DNA from: Propionibacteriaceae bacterium
GTDB lineage: Bacteria; Actinomycetota; Actinomycetes; Propionibacteriales; Propionibacteriaceae
Reading direction: 5' to 3'
Length of the DNA stretch: 5,202 bases
Assembly: GCA_024636075.1 (NCBI GenBank)
Contig: JAGXHS010000121.1
Coordinates: 1 to 5,202 of the forward strand
The notes under the pieces were generated by a model. That model was not told where the DNA came from. It saw only the letters and a program-made list of their open reading frames with translations, and did not search any database. Made by a program: the position numbers and the translations under genes. Each line of letters opens with the position of its first letter. Positions within the stretch are counted from its first letter, which is position 1. This document shows, piece after piece, positions 1-5,202 of this stretch.

Positions 1-897
1 GTCCTCGGCCGTTCCAGCAGCGACGGTCTGCGCGACATCCACGCCATCACCGGACTGGCCGAAGCCGCCCACCTCGACGGGATGCTGAACCGGATCGCCG
101 ACATCCTCGCCCATCAAGGCGACACCGACGACCGCCAGATCCGCCGCTCCAAAGCCTTGGGCTGGCTGGCCTCACCAGCACGCGCACTCCACCTCCTGCA
201 ACACCACATCACCGACAACGACCACTCCCGTGAAGACAACCCCGGCGAACGCAACCCGGACCACAGACTGTGCGGCACTGTGACGGTCGATCCGGCACGA
301 CTGCTGCCCCCGGTGACGCTGTACCTGCACCTGGCCGAACACTCCCTGACCGAGCCCGCCACTGGCGTGGTGCGCGTCGAGCAGCTCTCCCCCGTCACCG
401 TCGGCCATCTGAGCGAGCTGCTCAGCAACTGCCGGGTCACCGTCCAGCCCGTGATCGACCTGAACGATGTGACCCCGGTTGACAGCTACGAAATCCCCGA
501 ACGTATCCGTGAAGCGGTTCGACTCACCCGCCCGGTCGAAACGTTCCCCTACTCGTCACGATCAGCCCGATCCTGTGACCTGGACCACACCACAGCATGG
601 ACTTCGAACGGGCCACCCAACCAAACCAGTGTCGACAACCTGACGCCACTGTCGCGAAAAGTGCACCGCGCGAAAACCCATGCCTTCTGGCGGATCCGAC
701 GCACCAATCACGGCGACCACGAGTGGACCACTCCCGCCGGGCAACGATTCACCGTCCGCACCGACGGAACCACCATGCCCGCTGACCGATACTCAGCCAT
801 GGAGCAAGCGCTGCACGAAATGATGGTGCAGCTACCCCAACCACGCCTTCACCAGCCCATCGACCTGGTACACCGACGCGTCGTGCTGCGATGCTGA
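1..897 (+). CDS. DUF222/HNH endonuclease-like protein (5' truncated by window edge)
   Basis: The reading frame is open from base 1, with no stop before the TGA at 895-897, so the gene begins left of the window. The visible part is 298 residues; the family is usually about 400-550, so the start and much of the N-terminal DUF222 domain are missing. The first ATG at 82 is probably internal, because sequence upstream of it is already family-like and is followed by the RSKALGWLASPARAL helix typical of this family. Near the C-terminus, CDLDHTTAW, then NLTPLSRKVHRAKTH, then a W and a WTTPAGQRF tail form the HNH nuclease-like module. The usual Cys and first His of the second half (LCRRHH) are replaced here by Ser and Val (LSRKVH). 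Metal binding and nuclease activity are therefore uncertain. Such genes occur in many copies in actinobacterial genomes and their role is not established; some may be relics of mobile introns or nucleases. Family assignment is confident, activity is not. Confidence 0.85.
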   Translation, partial: VLGRSSSDGLRDIHAITGLAEAAHLDGMLNRIADILAHQGDTDDRQIRRSKALGWLASPARALHLLQHHITDNDHSREDNPGERNPDHRLCGTVTVDPARLLPPVTLYLHLAEHSLTEPATGVVRVEQLSPVTVGHLSELLSNCRVTVQPVIDLNDVTPVDSYEIPERIREAVRLTRPVETFPYSSRSARSCDLDHTTAWTSNGPPNQTSVDNLTPLSRKVHRAKTHAFWRIRRTNHGDHEWTTPAGQRFTVRTDGTTMPADRYSAMEQALHEMMVQLPQPRLHQPIDLVHRRVVLRC

Positions 898-900
898 GGT

Positions 901-1656
901 ATGGCCCCAACCGAGTTCACGAAGCAGTCAGCCCAACCTGACGCCCAGTTCGCCTGGGAAGCCGCTGGTCTACGGTGGCTGGCCGAAGCTGATGGCGTGC
1001 GGATCGTTCGGGTACTGGATGTCACCGATCGCAGCATCACAGAAGAGCGCGTCCACAGTCGCGCGGCGTCGCGCCAGGCCGCCGAACAGTTCGGTCGCGA
1101 TCTCCGGCGCACTCACGTCGCTGGGGCAGAGCATTTCGGTACCCCTCCCCCGGACTGGTCCGGTGACGGGTGGATCGGTATGGCGCGGTTGCCCATCCGC
1201 GAGTTCGACTCGTGGGGAGAGTTTTACGCCGAAACTCGCGTCATGCCGTTCGCACGAGCAGCCCGGGACCGGAACTCGCTCTCCGCCAGTGACATGGGAA
1301 CGATCGAGAAGGTGTGTGAGCACCTGATCGCCGGGGACTTCGACGACGGCACTCCCCCGGCTCGGTTGCATGGCGATCTGTGGTCCGGCAACGTGCTGTG
1401 GACCGATCGCTCAGTCGTGCTGATCGACTCCGCCGCCCACGGTGGCCATCCAGAAACGGACCTGGCCATGCTGGCCCTGTTCGGGCTGCCCCATCTGGAC
1501 ACAGTCTTCGACGCCTACGCCGAGGTTGCCGGGCTGGATTCCGACTGGCGGACCCGCATCGGGTTGCACCAGTTGCATCCGCTGCTGGTGCACGCGCAAT
1601 TGTTCGGTGGAAGCTATGGGACGCAGGCCGGCGCGGCCGCCCGGCGCAACACCTGA
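901..1656 (+). CDS. fructosamine kinase family protein (short actinobacterial form)
   Basis: This 251-residue protein has the hallmarks of the fructosamine-3-kinase/APH-like phosphotransferase fold. HGDLWSGN at residues 157-164 is the catalytic loop (Asp159 the likely base, Asn164 a metal ligand). It is followed by LIDSAAHGGHPETDLAML, where Asp176 matches the metal-binding Asp of kinases. The C-terminal LHPLLVHAQLFGGSYG is also typical. Family members phosphorylate sugar adducts on amines so that glycated proteins or metabolites are repaired in the cytoplasm; the substrate here is inferred. The N-terminus starts directly at EFTKQS (Lys8, the likely ATP-anchoring Lys) followed by EAAGLRWLAEA. 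The glycine-rich loop strands seen in enterobacterial YniA are therefore absent, as in the short actinobacterial members I recall. ATG 901 is the first possible start, since the upstream in-frame stop is at 895. The only Shine-Dalgarno-like bases (GAGG, 896-899) sit 1-2 nt from the ATG, so translation may depend on reinitiation after the HNH gene. Confidence 0.85.
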   Translation: MAPTEFTKQSAQPDAQFAWEAAGLRWLAEADGVRIVRVLDVTDRSITEERVHSRAASRQAAEQFGRDLRRTHVAGAEHFGTPPPDWSGDGWIGMARLPIREFDSWGEFYAETRVMPFARAARDRNSLSASDMGTIEKVCEHLIAGDFDDGTPPARLHGDLWSGNVLWTDRSVVLIDSAAHGGHPETDLAMLALFGLPHLDTVFDAYAEVAGLDSDWRTRIGLHQLHPLLVHAQLFGGSYGTQAGAAARRNT

Positions 1657-1660
1657 GTTC

Positions 1661-1803
1661 AGATCGTCCACTTGAACAGCACGGCCAATTCCAACAGCAC
1701 GGTTCGCCTACTCGAACAGCACGGCCCATTCCAACGGCACGGTTCGCCTACTCGAACAGCACGGCCCATTCCAACGGCACGGTTCGCCTACTCGAACAGC
1801 ACG
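1661..1803. repeat. 40-bp tandem repeat in convergent intergenic region
   Basis: The units at 1701-1740 and 1741-1780 are identical 40-mers. A partial copy follows at 1781-1803 and a diverged copy precedes at 1661-1700. Read on the minus strand, each 40-mer consists of a 22-nt half (1781-1802, 1741-1762, 1701-1722, diverged 1661-1682) and an 18-nt half (1763-1780, 1723-1740, variant 1683-1700). Both halves begin GTGCTGTT or GTGCCGTT, so seven related half-units stand in a row. Each complete 22-nt half holds a small inverted repeat, GTTCG-6 nt-CGAAC. The block overlaps the last four codons and TAG stop of the leftward lipoprotein gene, and the stop lies in the hairpin loop of the rightmost copy. 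Because 40 is not a multiple of 3 and each 22-nt half carries the same TAG, the array is not extra coding sequence for that gene. No T-tract follows the hairpins, so a terminator role is only a guess. The rest of the gap (1657-1660) holds nothing. Confidence 0.93.
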
Positions 1804-2780
1804 TACTCCGGCGTTGGTTTCAGCGCCATCACCTCAGCAGGGGTCATCAGTCGACCACCTCTGTCCACGTCTTCCTCGTAGAAGAGCTTGAAGCCGGGAT
1901 GCACGAAGATCGGCTTCGTGGGCACCAAGCGCTCCCAAGTGGCCGTCTTTGCGCCTGGACCACCAATCCCGTCGACCGACTGGATCATCACCACGCCACC
2001 GTAGGGCAGCATTTCCGAAGAGTTCAGCACGACGTTCGGGTTGAGCTGGTGGTACACCATCACCTTCTCCGGCAGGTTGTACTTCTGCACCAGCCCCGCC
2101 AGATAGTTGGCGCTGTCATTCAGCTCCTGCCCGGTGGTGTGGCCGAACACCCTTCCCGGTATCTGACCCTTGTCAACCGCCCATTCAGGGTCAAGCGCCA
2201 CACCAACGTCGGGCTCCTTCAGCCACTTCTGGAACGACTTCAATTCGCTGACGAAGTCAGCATTCCCGGGCTGGATGTTCAACAACAGGTAGGCCTCGTG
2301 CTTGCGCGCCACCCGAAGCCACTCATCGATGATCTCCGGATCGGTGTGTGTCCTGTAGGTGCCGTCGATCGGCACCGAGTGCACGGTGGCAGCAATCAGC
2401 TCCATCACCGGCAGCACGGTGCGACCTTTGGCGAAGGGCGCAGCACGCTTCTCCATTTCGACGACACGCTCGTCGAGATCACCGATGCCCAGACGACCCT
2501 GCCCTGGCGCCCCCGGATACCCCGAGTAGCCGAACAGAAAGTACTGCGGGAAGATGCTGTAACCGCCTCGGGGCAACTCCGGAGCCGGTGTCGGGGTGGG
2601 AGTGGGTGTCGGGGTGGGAGTGGGTGTCGGGGTGGGCGTCGCGCTCGTTGCAGCAGCCGTCGACGCCCCGGTGACCGTTGAGGTGTCCGTAGCCGACGTG
2701 GCGGAGTTGGCACATGCCGCCATGGGCAACAGAAGGGCGACGGACAGAGCCGTCGCCCCCAGCGCGGAACGAAGCCGCAT
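1788..2780 (-). CDS. predicted lipoprotein with Thr-Pro repeat linker, unknown function
   Basis: The product is 330 residues. The N-terminus MRLR, a hydrophobic stretch (about residues 6-19) and MAAC with Cys23 make a lipoprotein signal peptide, so the mature protein should be anchored to the outer face of the membrane. A Ser/Thr/Ala-rich spacer (24-47) and nine Thr-Pro pairs (48-65) form an extended linker of the kind that carries a domain through the cell wall. The remaining 265 or so residues are a globular domain I do not recognise by name. Segments such as YLLLNIQPG, VGVALDPEW, VMVYHQLN, VVMIQSVDG and PIFVHPG alternate like strands of a TIM-barrel-type fold with acidic residues at strand ends. 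A glycoside-hydrolase-like role is conceivable but unproven. The ATG at 2780 shares its A with the lpdA stop (TGATG), and no good ribosome site precedes it, so translation is probably coupled to lpdA. The TAG stop at 1788-1790 lies in the 40-bp repeat block. Confidence 0.85.
   Translation of the reverse strand: MRLRSALGATALSVALLLPMAACANSATSATDTSTVTGASTAAATSATPTPTPTPTPTPTPTPTPAPELPRGGYSIFPQYFLFGYSGYPGAPGQGRLGIGDLDERVVEMEKRAAPFAKGRTVLPVMELIAATVHSVPIDGTYRTHTDPEIIDEWLRVARKHEAYLLLNIQPGNADFVSELKSFQKWLKEPDVGVALDPEWAVDKGQIPGRVFGHTTGQELNDSANYLAGLVQKYNLPEKVMVYHQLNPNVVLNSSEMLPYGGVVMIQSVDGIGGPGAKTATWERLVPTKPIFVHPGFKLFYEEDVDRGGRLMTPAEVMALKPTPEYVLFE
2586..2640. repeat. 18-bp G-rich tandem repeat coding for the (Thr-Pro)n linker
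   Basis: On the plus strand, GGTGTCGGGGTGGGAGTG occurs twice exactly (2587-2604, 2605-2622) and a third time with changes in its last four bases (2623-2640). Read on the minus strand this encodes the nine Thr-Pro pairs of the lipoprotein. Because the unit is 18 bp, loss or gain of a unit would keep the frame and change the linker by six residues. The plus strand, which is the template strand of the gene, has closely spaced runs of three or four G across 2593-2635, matching the usual G-quadruplex pattern (G3+ runs with loops of 1-4 nt). Confidence 0.9.
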
Positions 2781-4183
2781 CAGAAGTTGATCATGTGGCC
2801 AGCAATACCCTCGACGGACTCCTTCAGAGCCTCCGCAAGAGTCGGGTGGGCGTGGATGTTGCGCGCGACTTCGTCAGCCGTCAGGTCCCATTGCTGCGCC
2901 AGGGTCAACTCGGGCAGCAGCTCGGTGACGTCGTGGCCGACCATCGACGCGCCGAGGATCTCGTTGTACTGCGCGTCGGCGATCACCTTCACGTAGCCGG
3001 TCGCATTCCCGAGACCCCAGGCCTTGCCGTTCGCGGAGAACGGGAACTTCGCCACCTTCACGTCGAAGCCCTTCTCCCTGGCCTGCTCCTCGCTGTAGCC
3101 GAAGGAGCCGATCTGCGGCTGGCAATAGGTGGCGCGGGGGATCATGTCGTAGTTGATCGGCATGGTGTCAGCGCCGGCGATGGTTTCGGCTGCCACCACT
3201 CCCTGCGCCTCGGCGGTATGGGCCAACATCAACTTGGCGGTGACGTCACCGACGGCGTAGATCCCTTTCACATTGGTGCGCATGTAGTCGTCGATGGCGA
3301 TCGCGCCGCGCTCGGTCAGCTCGACTCCTGTCTTCTCCAGCCCGTACCCCTCGGTCCGCGGCTGGAATCCAACCGCCTGCAGCACCTTGTCGGCCTCCAA
3401 CACCTTGGAGTCGCCGCCCTTGGCTGGACTCACGGTCACCTTGACCGTGTCGCCGGAATCGTCGATGGACTCCACCTTGGTGGAGGTCATCACCTTCACA
3501 CCCAGCTTCTTGTACGCCTTCAACAGTTCGGCGGAGGTCTCTTTGTCCTCCGTGGGCACCATCCGGTCCAGGAACTCCACGATGGTGACCTCGACCCCGT
3601 AGTTGCTCATCACGTAGGCGAACTCGGTACCGATGGCGCCGGATCCGGCGATGATGATCGACTCCGGCAGCTCGTCGGCGAGGATCTGCTCCTCGTAGGT
3701 GACGACCTTGTCCGAGGTCTCGGTGCCCGGCAACAGCTTGGTGATGGCACCGGTGGCGAGGATGCAGTTGTCGAAGGTGACTTCCTCCACCGTCTTCCCG
3801 TCGTCGTCGGTGACTTTGATCGTCTTCGCGTCGGTGAAGGTGCCCCACCCGTTCACCTCGGTGATCTTGTTCTTCTTCATCAGGTAGTGGACACCCTTGA
3901 CCATCCGGTCGCTGACTGAACGGCTGCGCTTGAATGCCTTCTCATAGTTGAAAGTCACCTGGCCCTCGATGCCGAAGAGGTCGGCCTCGGCATGGAAGGT
4001 GTGCGCCAGCTCCGCGTTCCGCAACAGCGACTTGGTGGGGATGCAGCCCACGTTGAGGCACACCCCGCCCCACCACTGCTTCTCGATGACGCCGACCTTC
4101 TTGCCCAGCTGTGCAGCTCTGATGGCTGCCACATAACCGCCCGGTCCAGCTCCCAGAACAACTACGTCGAAGTGTGCGCTCAT
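2780..4183 (-). CDS. lpdA: dihydrolipoamide dehydrogenase (E3)
   Basis: This FAD-dependent disulfide oxidoreductase reoxidises dihydrolipoamide with NAD+ and serves as E3 of the pyruvate and 2-oxoglutarate dehydrogenase complexes in the cytoplasm. With the ATG at 4183 the protein has 467 residues, close to the 464 of M. tuberculosis LpdC, to which it aligns along its whole length from memory. Motifs in order are: FAD-binding GAGPGG (11-16), redox disulfide CLNVGC (Cys42, Cys47), NAD-binding GSGAIG (180-185) with the following acidic Glu203, second FAD motif YAVGDV (309-314), and the dimer-interface catalytic pair His446 and Glu451 in HAHPTLAE. It ends in GHMINF, as LpdC does. An in-frame GTG at 4192 would add three residues (MTP). 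ATG 4183 is preferred because MSAHFDVVVLG matches the family start and a TAnnnT box stands 7 nt upstream. No E1 or E2 gene is in view, so the partner complex cannot be named. The stop overlaps the start of the lipoprotein gene by one base. Confidence 0.96.
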   Translation of the reverse strand: MSAHFDVVVLGAGPGGYVAAIRAAQLGKKVGVIEKQWWGGVCLNVGCIPTKSLLRNAELAHTFHAEADLFGIEGQVTFNYEKAFKRSRSVSDRMVKGVHYLMKKNKITEVNGWGTFTDAKTIKVTDDDGKTVEEVTFDNCILATGAITKLLPGTETSDKVVTYEEQILADELPESIIIAGSGAIGTEFAYVMSNYGVEVTIVEFLDRMVPTEDKETSAELLKAYKKLGVKVMTSTKVESIDDSGDTVKVTVSPAKGGDSKVLEADKVLQAVGFQPRTEGYGLEKTGVELTERGAIAIDDYMRTNVKGIYAVGDVTAKLMLAHTAEAQGVVAAETIAGADTMPINYDMIPRATYCQPQIGSFGYSEEQAREKGFDVKVAKFPFSANGKAWGLGNATGYVKVIADAQYNEILGASMVGHDVTELLPELTLAQQWDLTADEVARNIHAHPTLAEALKESVEGIAGHMINF

Positions 4184-4190
4184 GGGTGTC

Positions 4191-4196
4191 ACTCTA
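4191..4196 (-). promoter_or_regulatory. candidate -10 box (TAGAGT) for lpdA
   Basis: On the minus strand TAGAGT fits TAnnnT and ends 7 nt before the ATG at 4183. That spacing would put the transcription start on or next to the start codon and give a leaderless mRNA. I see no convincing -35 element 16-18 nt upstream. The same bases contain AGAG, which could instead be a weak Shine-Dalgarno site 7-8 nt from the ATG. The two readings cannot be told apart from sequence. Confidence 0.35.
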
Positions 4197-4232
4197 GAGG
4201 ATCACTGCAGACCCCGGTGTCCCTGACATCAC

Positions 4233-4260
4233 TTGCTGTATCTCTCTCATGAGTTATCCT
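4233..4260 (+). promoter_or_regulatory. candidate promoter of the HTH-MurA-like gene, leaderless geometry
   Basis: TTGCTG (4233-4238) and TATCCT (4255-4260) are separated by 16 nt. They match the sigma-70-type consensus at 3 of 6 and 4 of 6 positions, including the key T-A-...-T of the -10 box. The -10 ends 7 nt before the GTG at 4268, so transcription would begin at or beside the start codon. The lack of a good Shine-Dalgarno sequence before this GTG agrees with a leaderless message. Confidence 0.45.
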
Positions 4261-4267
4261 CCATAGG

Positions 4268-5202
4268 GTGAATGAAACCACTCCTGCCAGCATCGGAACG
4301 ATGATCCGTGACGCCCGCAAGCAGCGAGGTCTGACCCAACAACAGCTGGCAAAGGCCCTCAGCACCTCACAAAGTGCGGTGCACCGGATCGAGGCGGGCA
4401 ACCAGAACCTCAGCCTCGAAATGGTCAACAGGATCGCCGAGGCGCTGGACAGTCCGCTGATTTCCCCGGCCAACACCGGGCCGATGAACCTGCGCATCCA
4501 GGGCGAGACCAAGCTCAGCGGCGAGATTTCGGTGCGCTCCAGCAAGAACGCCGGCGTCGCACTGCTGTGCGCCTCGCTGATCAACCACGGCACCACCGTG
4601 TTGCGCGGCGTCGCCCAGATCGAGGAGGTGAATCGTATCCTCGAGGTGCTCACCAGCATCGGTGTCGACGCCACTTGGAGTGAGGACAAGTCCACGCTCA
4701 CCCTCAGGCGTCCAGCGGAACTCGACCTGAACAACATGGACATCGCCGCGGCCCGCAGGACCCGCAGCGTCATCATGTTCATGGGGCCGCTGCTGCGTCA
4801 GTACCACGACTTCAAGCTCCCCTATGCGGGGGGCTGCAACCTGGGTGCCCGCACGGTGGAACCACACCTGCAGGTGCTGCGTCCATTCGGTCTCGATGTC
4901 GTGGCCACCGAAGGTGACTACCTGGCGCAGGTCAGGAGCGAGAAGGTGTCAGAGACCCGCCGGATCACGCTCATCGAACGCGGCGACACCGTCACCGAGA
5001 ACGCTCTGATGGCTGCTGCGCAGTTCACTGGAACCACGCTTCTGCGGAATGCCAGCCCCAACTACATGGTGCAGGACCTGTGCATCTTCCTCCGCTCCCT
5101 GGGTGTGCAGATCGACGGCGTCGGCACCACCACGCTGACCATCCGTGGCGTGGAACACATCGACAAGGACGTCGAGTACGCACCGTCGGAGGATCCGATC
5201 GA
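4268..5202 (+). CDS. XRE-type HTH fused to MurA/EPSP-synthase-like domain (3' truncated)
   Basis: The first 311 residues are present and the frame runs off the window. Residues 9-60 are a Cro/XRE helix-turn-helix (IRDARKQRGLTQQQLAKAL, then STSQSAVHRIEAGNQNLSLE). From about residue 72 an EPSP-synthase-fold domain resembling UDP-N-acetylglucosamine 1-carboxyvinyltransferase (MurA) follows. It has the SSKN motif (Lys93, Asn94), RTRSVIMFMGPLL (163-176), GGCNLGAR (188-195, Cys190 at the place of E. coli MurA Cys115) and RGDTVTENALMAA. MurA transfers enolpyruvate from PEP to UDP-GlcNAc in the first committed step of peptidoglycan synthesis; whether this paralogue does so or acts as a regulator is unknown. 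The same architecture, about 510 residues, is known from Streptomyces, so roughly 200 residues are missing here. GTG 4268 is chosen because it is the only start between the in-frame stop at 4250 and the HTH; it gives ten residues up to the conserved IG, as in the Streptomyces homologue. ATG 4301 would cut the first helix. Confidence 0.88.
   Translation, partial: MNETTPASIGTMIRDARKQRGLTQQQLAKALSTSQSAVHRIEAGNQNLSLEMVNRIAEALDSPLISPANTGPMNLRIQGETKLSGEISVRSSKNAGVALLCASLINHGTTVLRGVAQIEEVNRILEVLTSIGVDATWSEDKSTLTLRRPAELDLNNMDIAAARRTRSVIMFMGPLLRQYHDFKLPYAGGCNLGARTVEPHLQVLRPFGLDVVATEGDYLAQVRSEKVSETRRITLIERGDTVTENALMAAAQFTGTTLLRNASPNYMVQDLCIFLRSLGVQIDGVGTTTLTIRGVEHIDKDVEYAPSEDPI

Larger units (their letters stand above)
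4184..4267. promoter_or_regulatory. 84-bp divergent promoter region between lpdA and the HTH-MurA-like gene
   Basis: This gap must hold the promoters of both divergent genes, unless transcription reaches them from elsewhere. Besides the two candidate -10 boxes listed separately, it contains a perfect 8-bp palindrome CTCTAGAG (4192-4199), CTGCAG (4205-4210) and the short inverted repeat TGTC-CCT-GACA (4218-4228). Any of these might be an operator, perhaps for the XRE-type domain encoded next door, but the half-sites are short and may be chance. Confidence 0.55.

Noticed and set aside
1657..1787. Rho-independent terminator between the convergent genes
   Set aside because: The hairpins in the repeats have only 5-bp stems and no following T-run on either strand, so a classical intrinsic terminator is not supported.
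1661..1803. CRISPR array
   Set aside because: The 40-bp units are directly contiguous, with no unique spacers between them, and no cas gene is near.
1380..2681. A 433-codon plus-strand open frame spanning the kinase 3' end, the repeats and the lipoprotein gene
   Set aside because: It crosses the end of the kinase gene in another frame and runs antisense to the lipoprotein, with Arg-rich low-complexity sequence. This is a high-GC shadow frame.
3246..3848. A 200-codon minus-strand open frame within lpdA
   Set aside because: It is the +1/+2 shadow of lpdA, full of Arg, His and Gly, with no independent start signal.
2714..3919. A 401-codon open frame on the plus strand opposite lpdA
   Set aside because: It lies fully antisense to a clear Lpd with all motifs intact. 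Its protein is rich in His, Val, Leu and Gly in the way typical of the reverse complement of high-GC coding DNA, and has no recognisable domain.
4183..4192. GTG 4192 as the start of lpdA
   Set aside because: It would add only three residues before the family-typical MSAHFDVVVLG start and would leave the -10-like box inside the coding start, so ATG 4183 was preferred. The evidence is not decisive.
4191..4203. ACTCTAGAGGATC, identical to part of the pUC polylinker, as a sign of cloning-vector contamination
   Set aside because: Only 13 bases match; the flanks do not continue as polylinker and the BamHI site is incomplete. Normal actinobacterial genes continue on both sides, so it is probably coincidence.
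4189..4867. Two minus-strand open frames opposite the HTH-MurA-like gene
   Set aside because: Both are antisense to a frame with continuous homology to a known family and have no family features of their own.

Overview
The window looks like chromosomal DNA of a high-GC actinobacterium. The codons favour G or C in the third position. The dihydrolipoamide dehydrogenase closely resembles the mycobacterial LpdC type. The first gene belongs to the DUF222/HNH endonuclease family, which is greatly expanded in Actinobacteria. The last gene is an XRE-HTH/EPSP-synthase-fold fusion that I know from Streptomyces. A propionibacterial or related lineage is possible, but the sequence alone does not settle genus.

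Layout: (a) 1-897, plus strand: the 3' part of a DUF222/HNH endonuclease-like gene cut by the left edge. (b) 901-1656, plus strand: a short fructosamine-kinase-family phosphotransferase that starts 3 nt after the previous stop. (c) 1657-1803: a convergent intergenic gap filled by a 40-bp tandem repeat, itself made of two related half-units; it runs into the stop codon of the next gene. (d) 1788-2780, minus strand: a predicted lipoprotein with a Thr-Pro repeat linker and a C-terminal domain I cannot name. (e) 2780-4183, minus strand: dihydrolipoamide dehydrogenase (lpdA), upstream of the lipoprotein gene and overlapping its start by one base. (f) 4184-4267: a compact divergent promoter region. 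(g) 4268 to the right edge, plus strand: an N-terminal helix-turn-helix fused to a MurA/EPSP-synthase-like domain, incomplete at its 3' end.

Two transcription units can be inferred. The lpdA-lipoprotein pair is read leftward and is probably translationally coupled (TGATG junction). The HTH-MurA-like gene is read rightward from the other side of the same 84-bp gap. Both divergent starts have a TAnnnT hexamer exactly 7 nt upstream, which is the usual geometry of leaderless actinobacterial mRNAs. The HNH and kinase genes may be co-transcribed toward the repeat block, where they meet the leftward unit tail to tail.

No RNA gene, CRISPR array, transposase or origin was recognised. The window is mostly ordinary core and accessory genes. 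The parts most worth a second look are the 40-bp repeat at 1661-1803, the lipoprotein with its G-rich repeat, and the regulator-enzyme fusion with its promoter.
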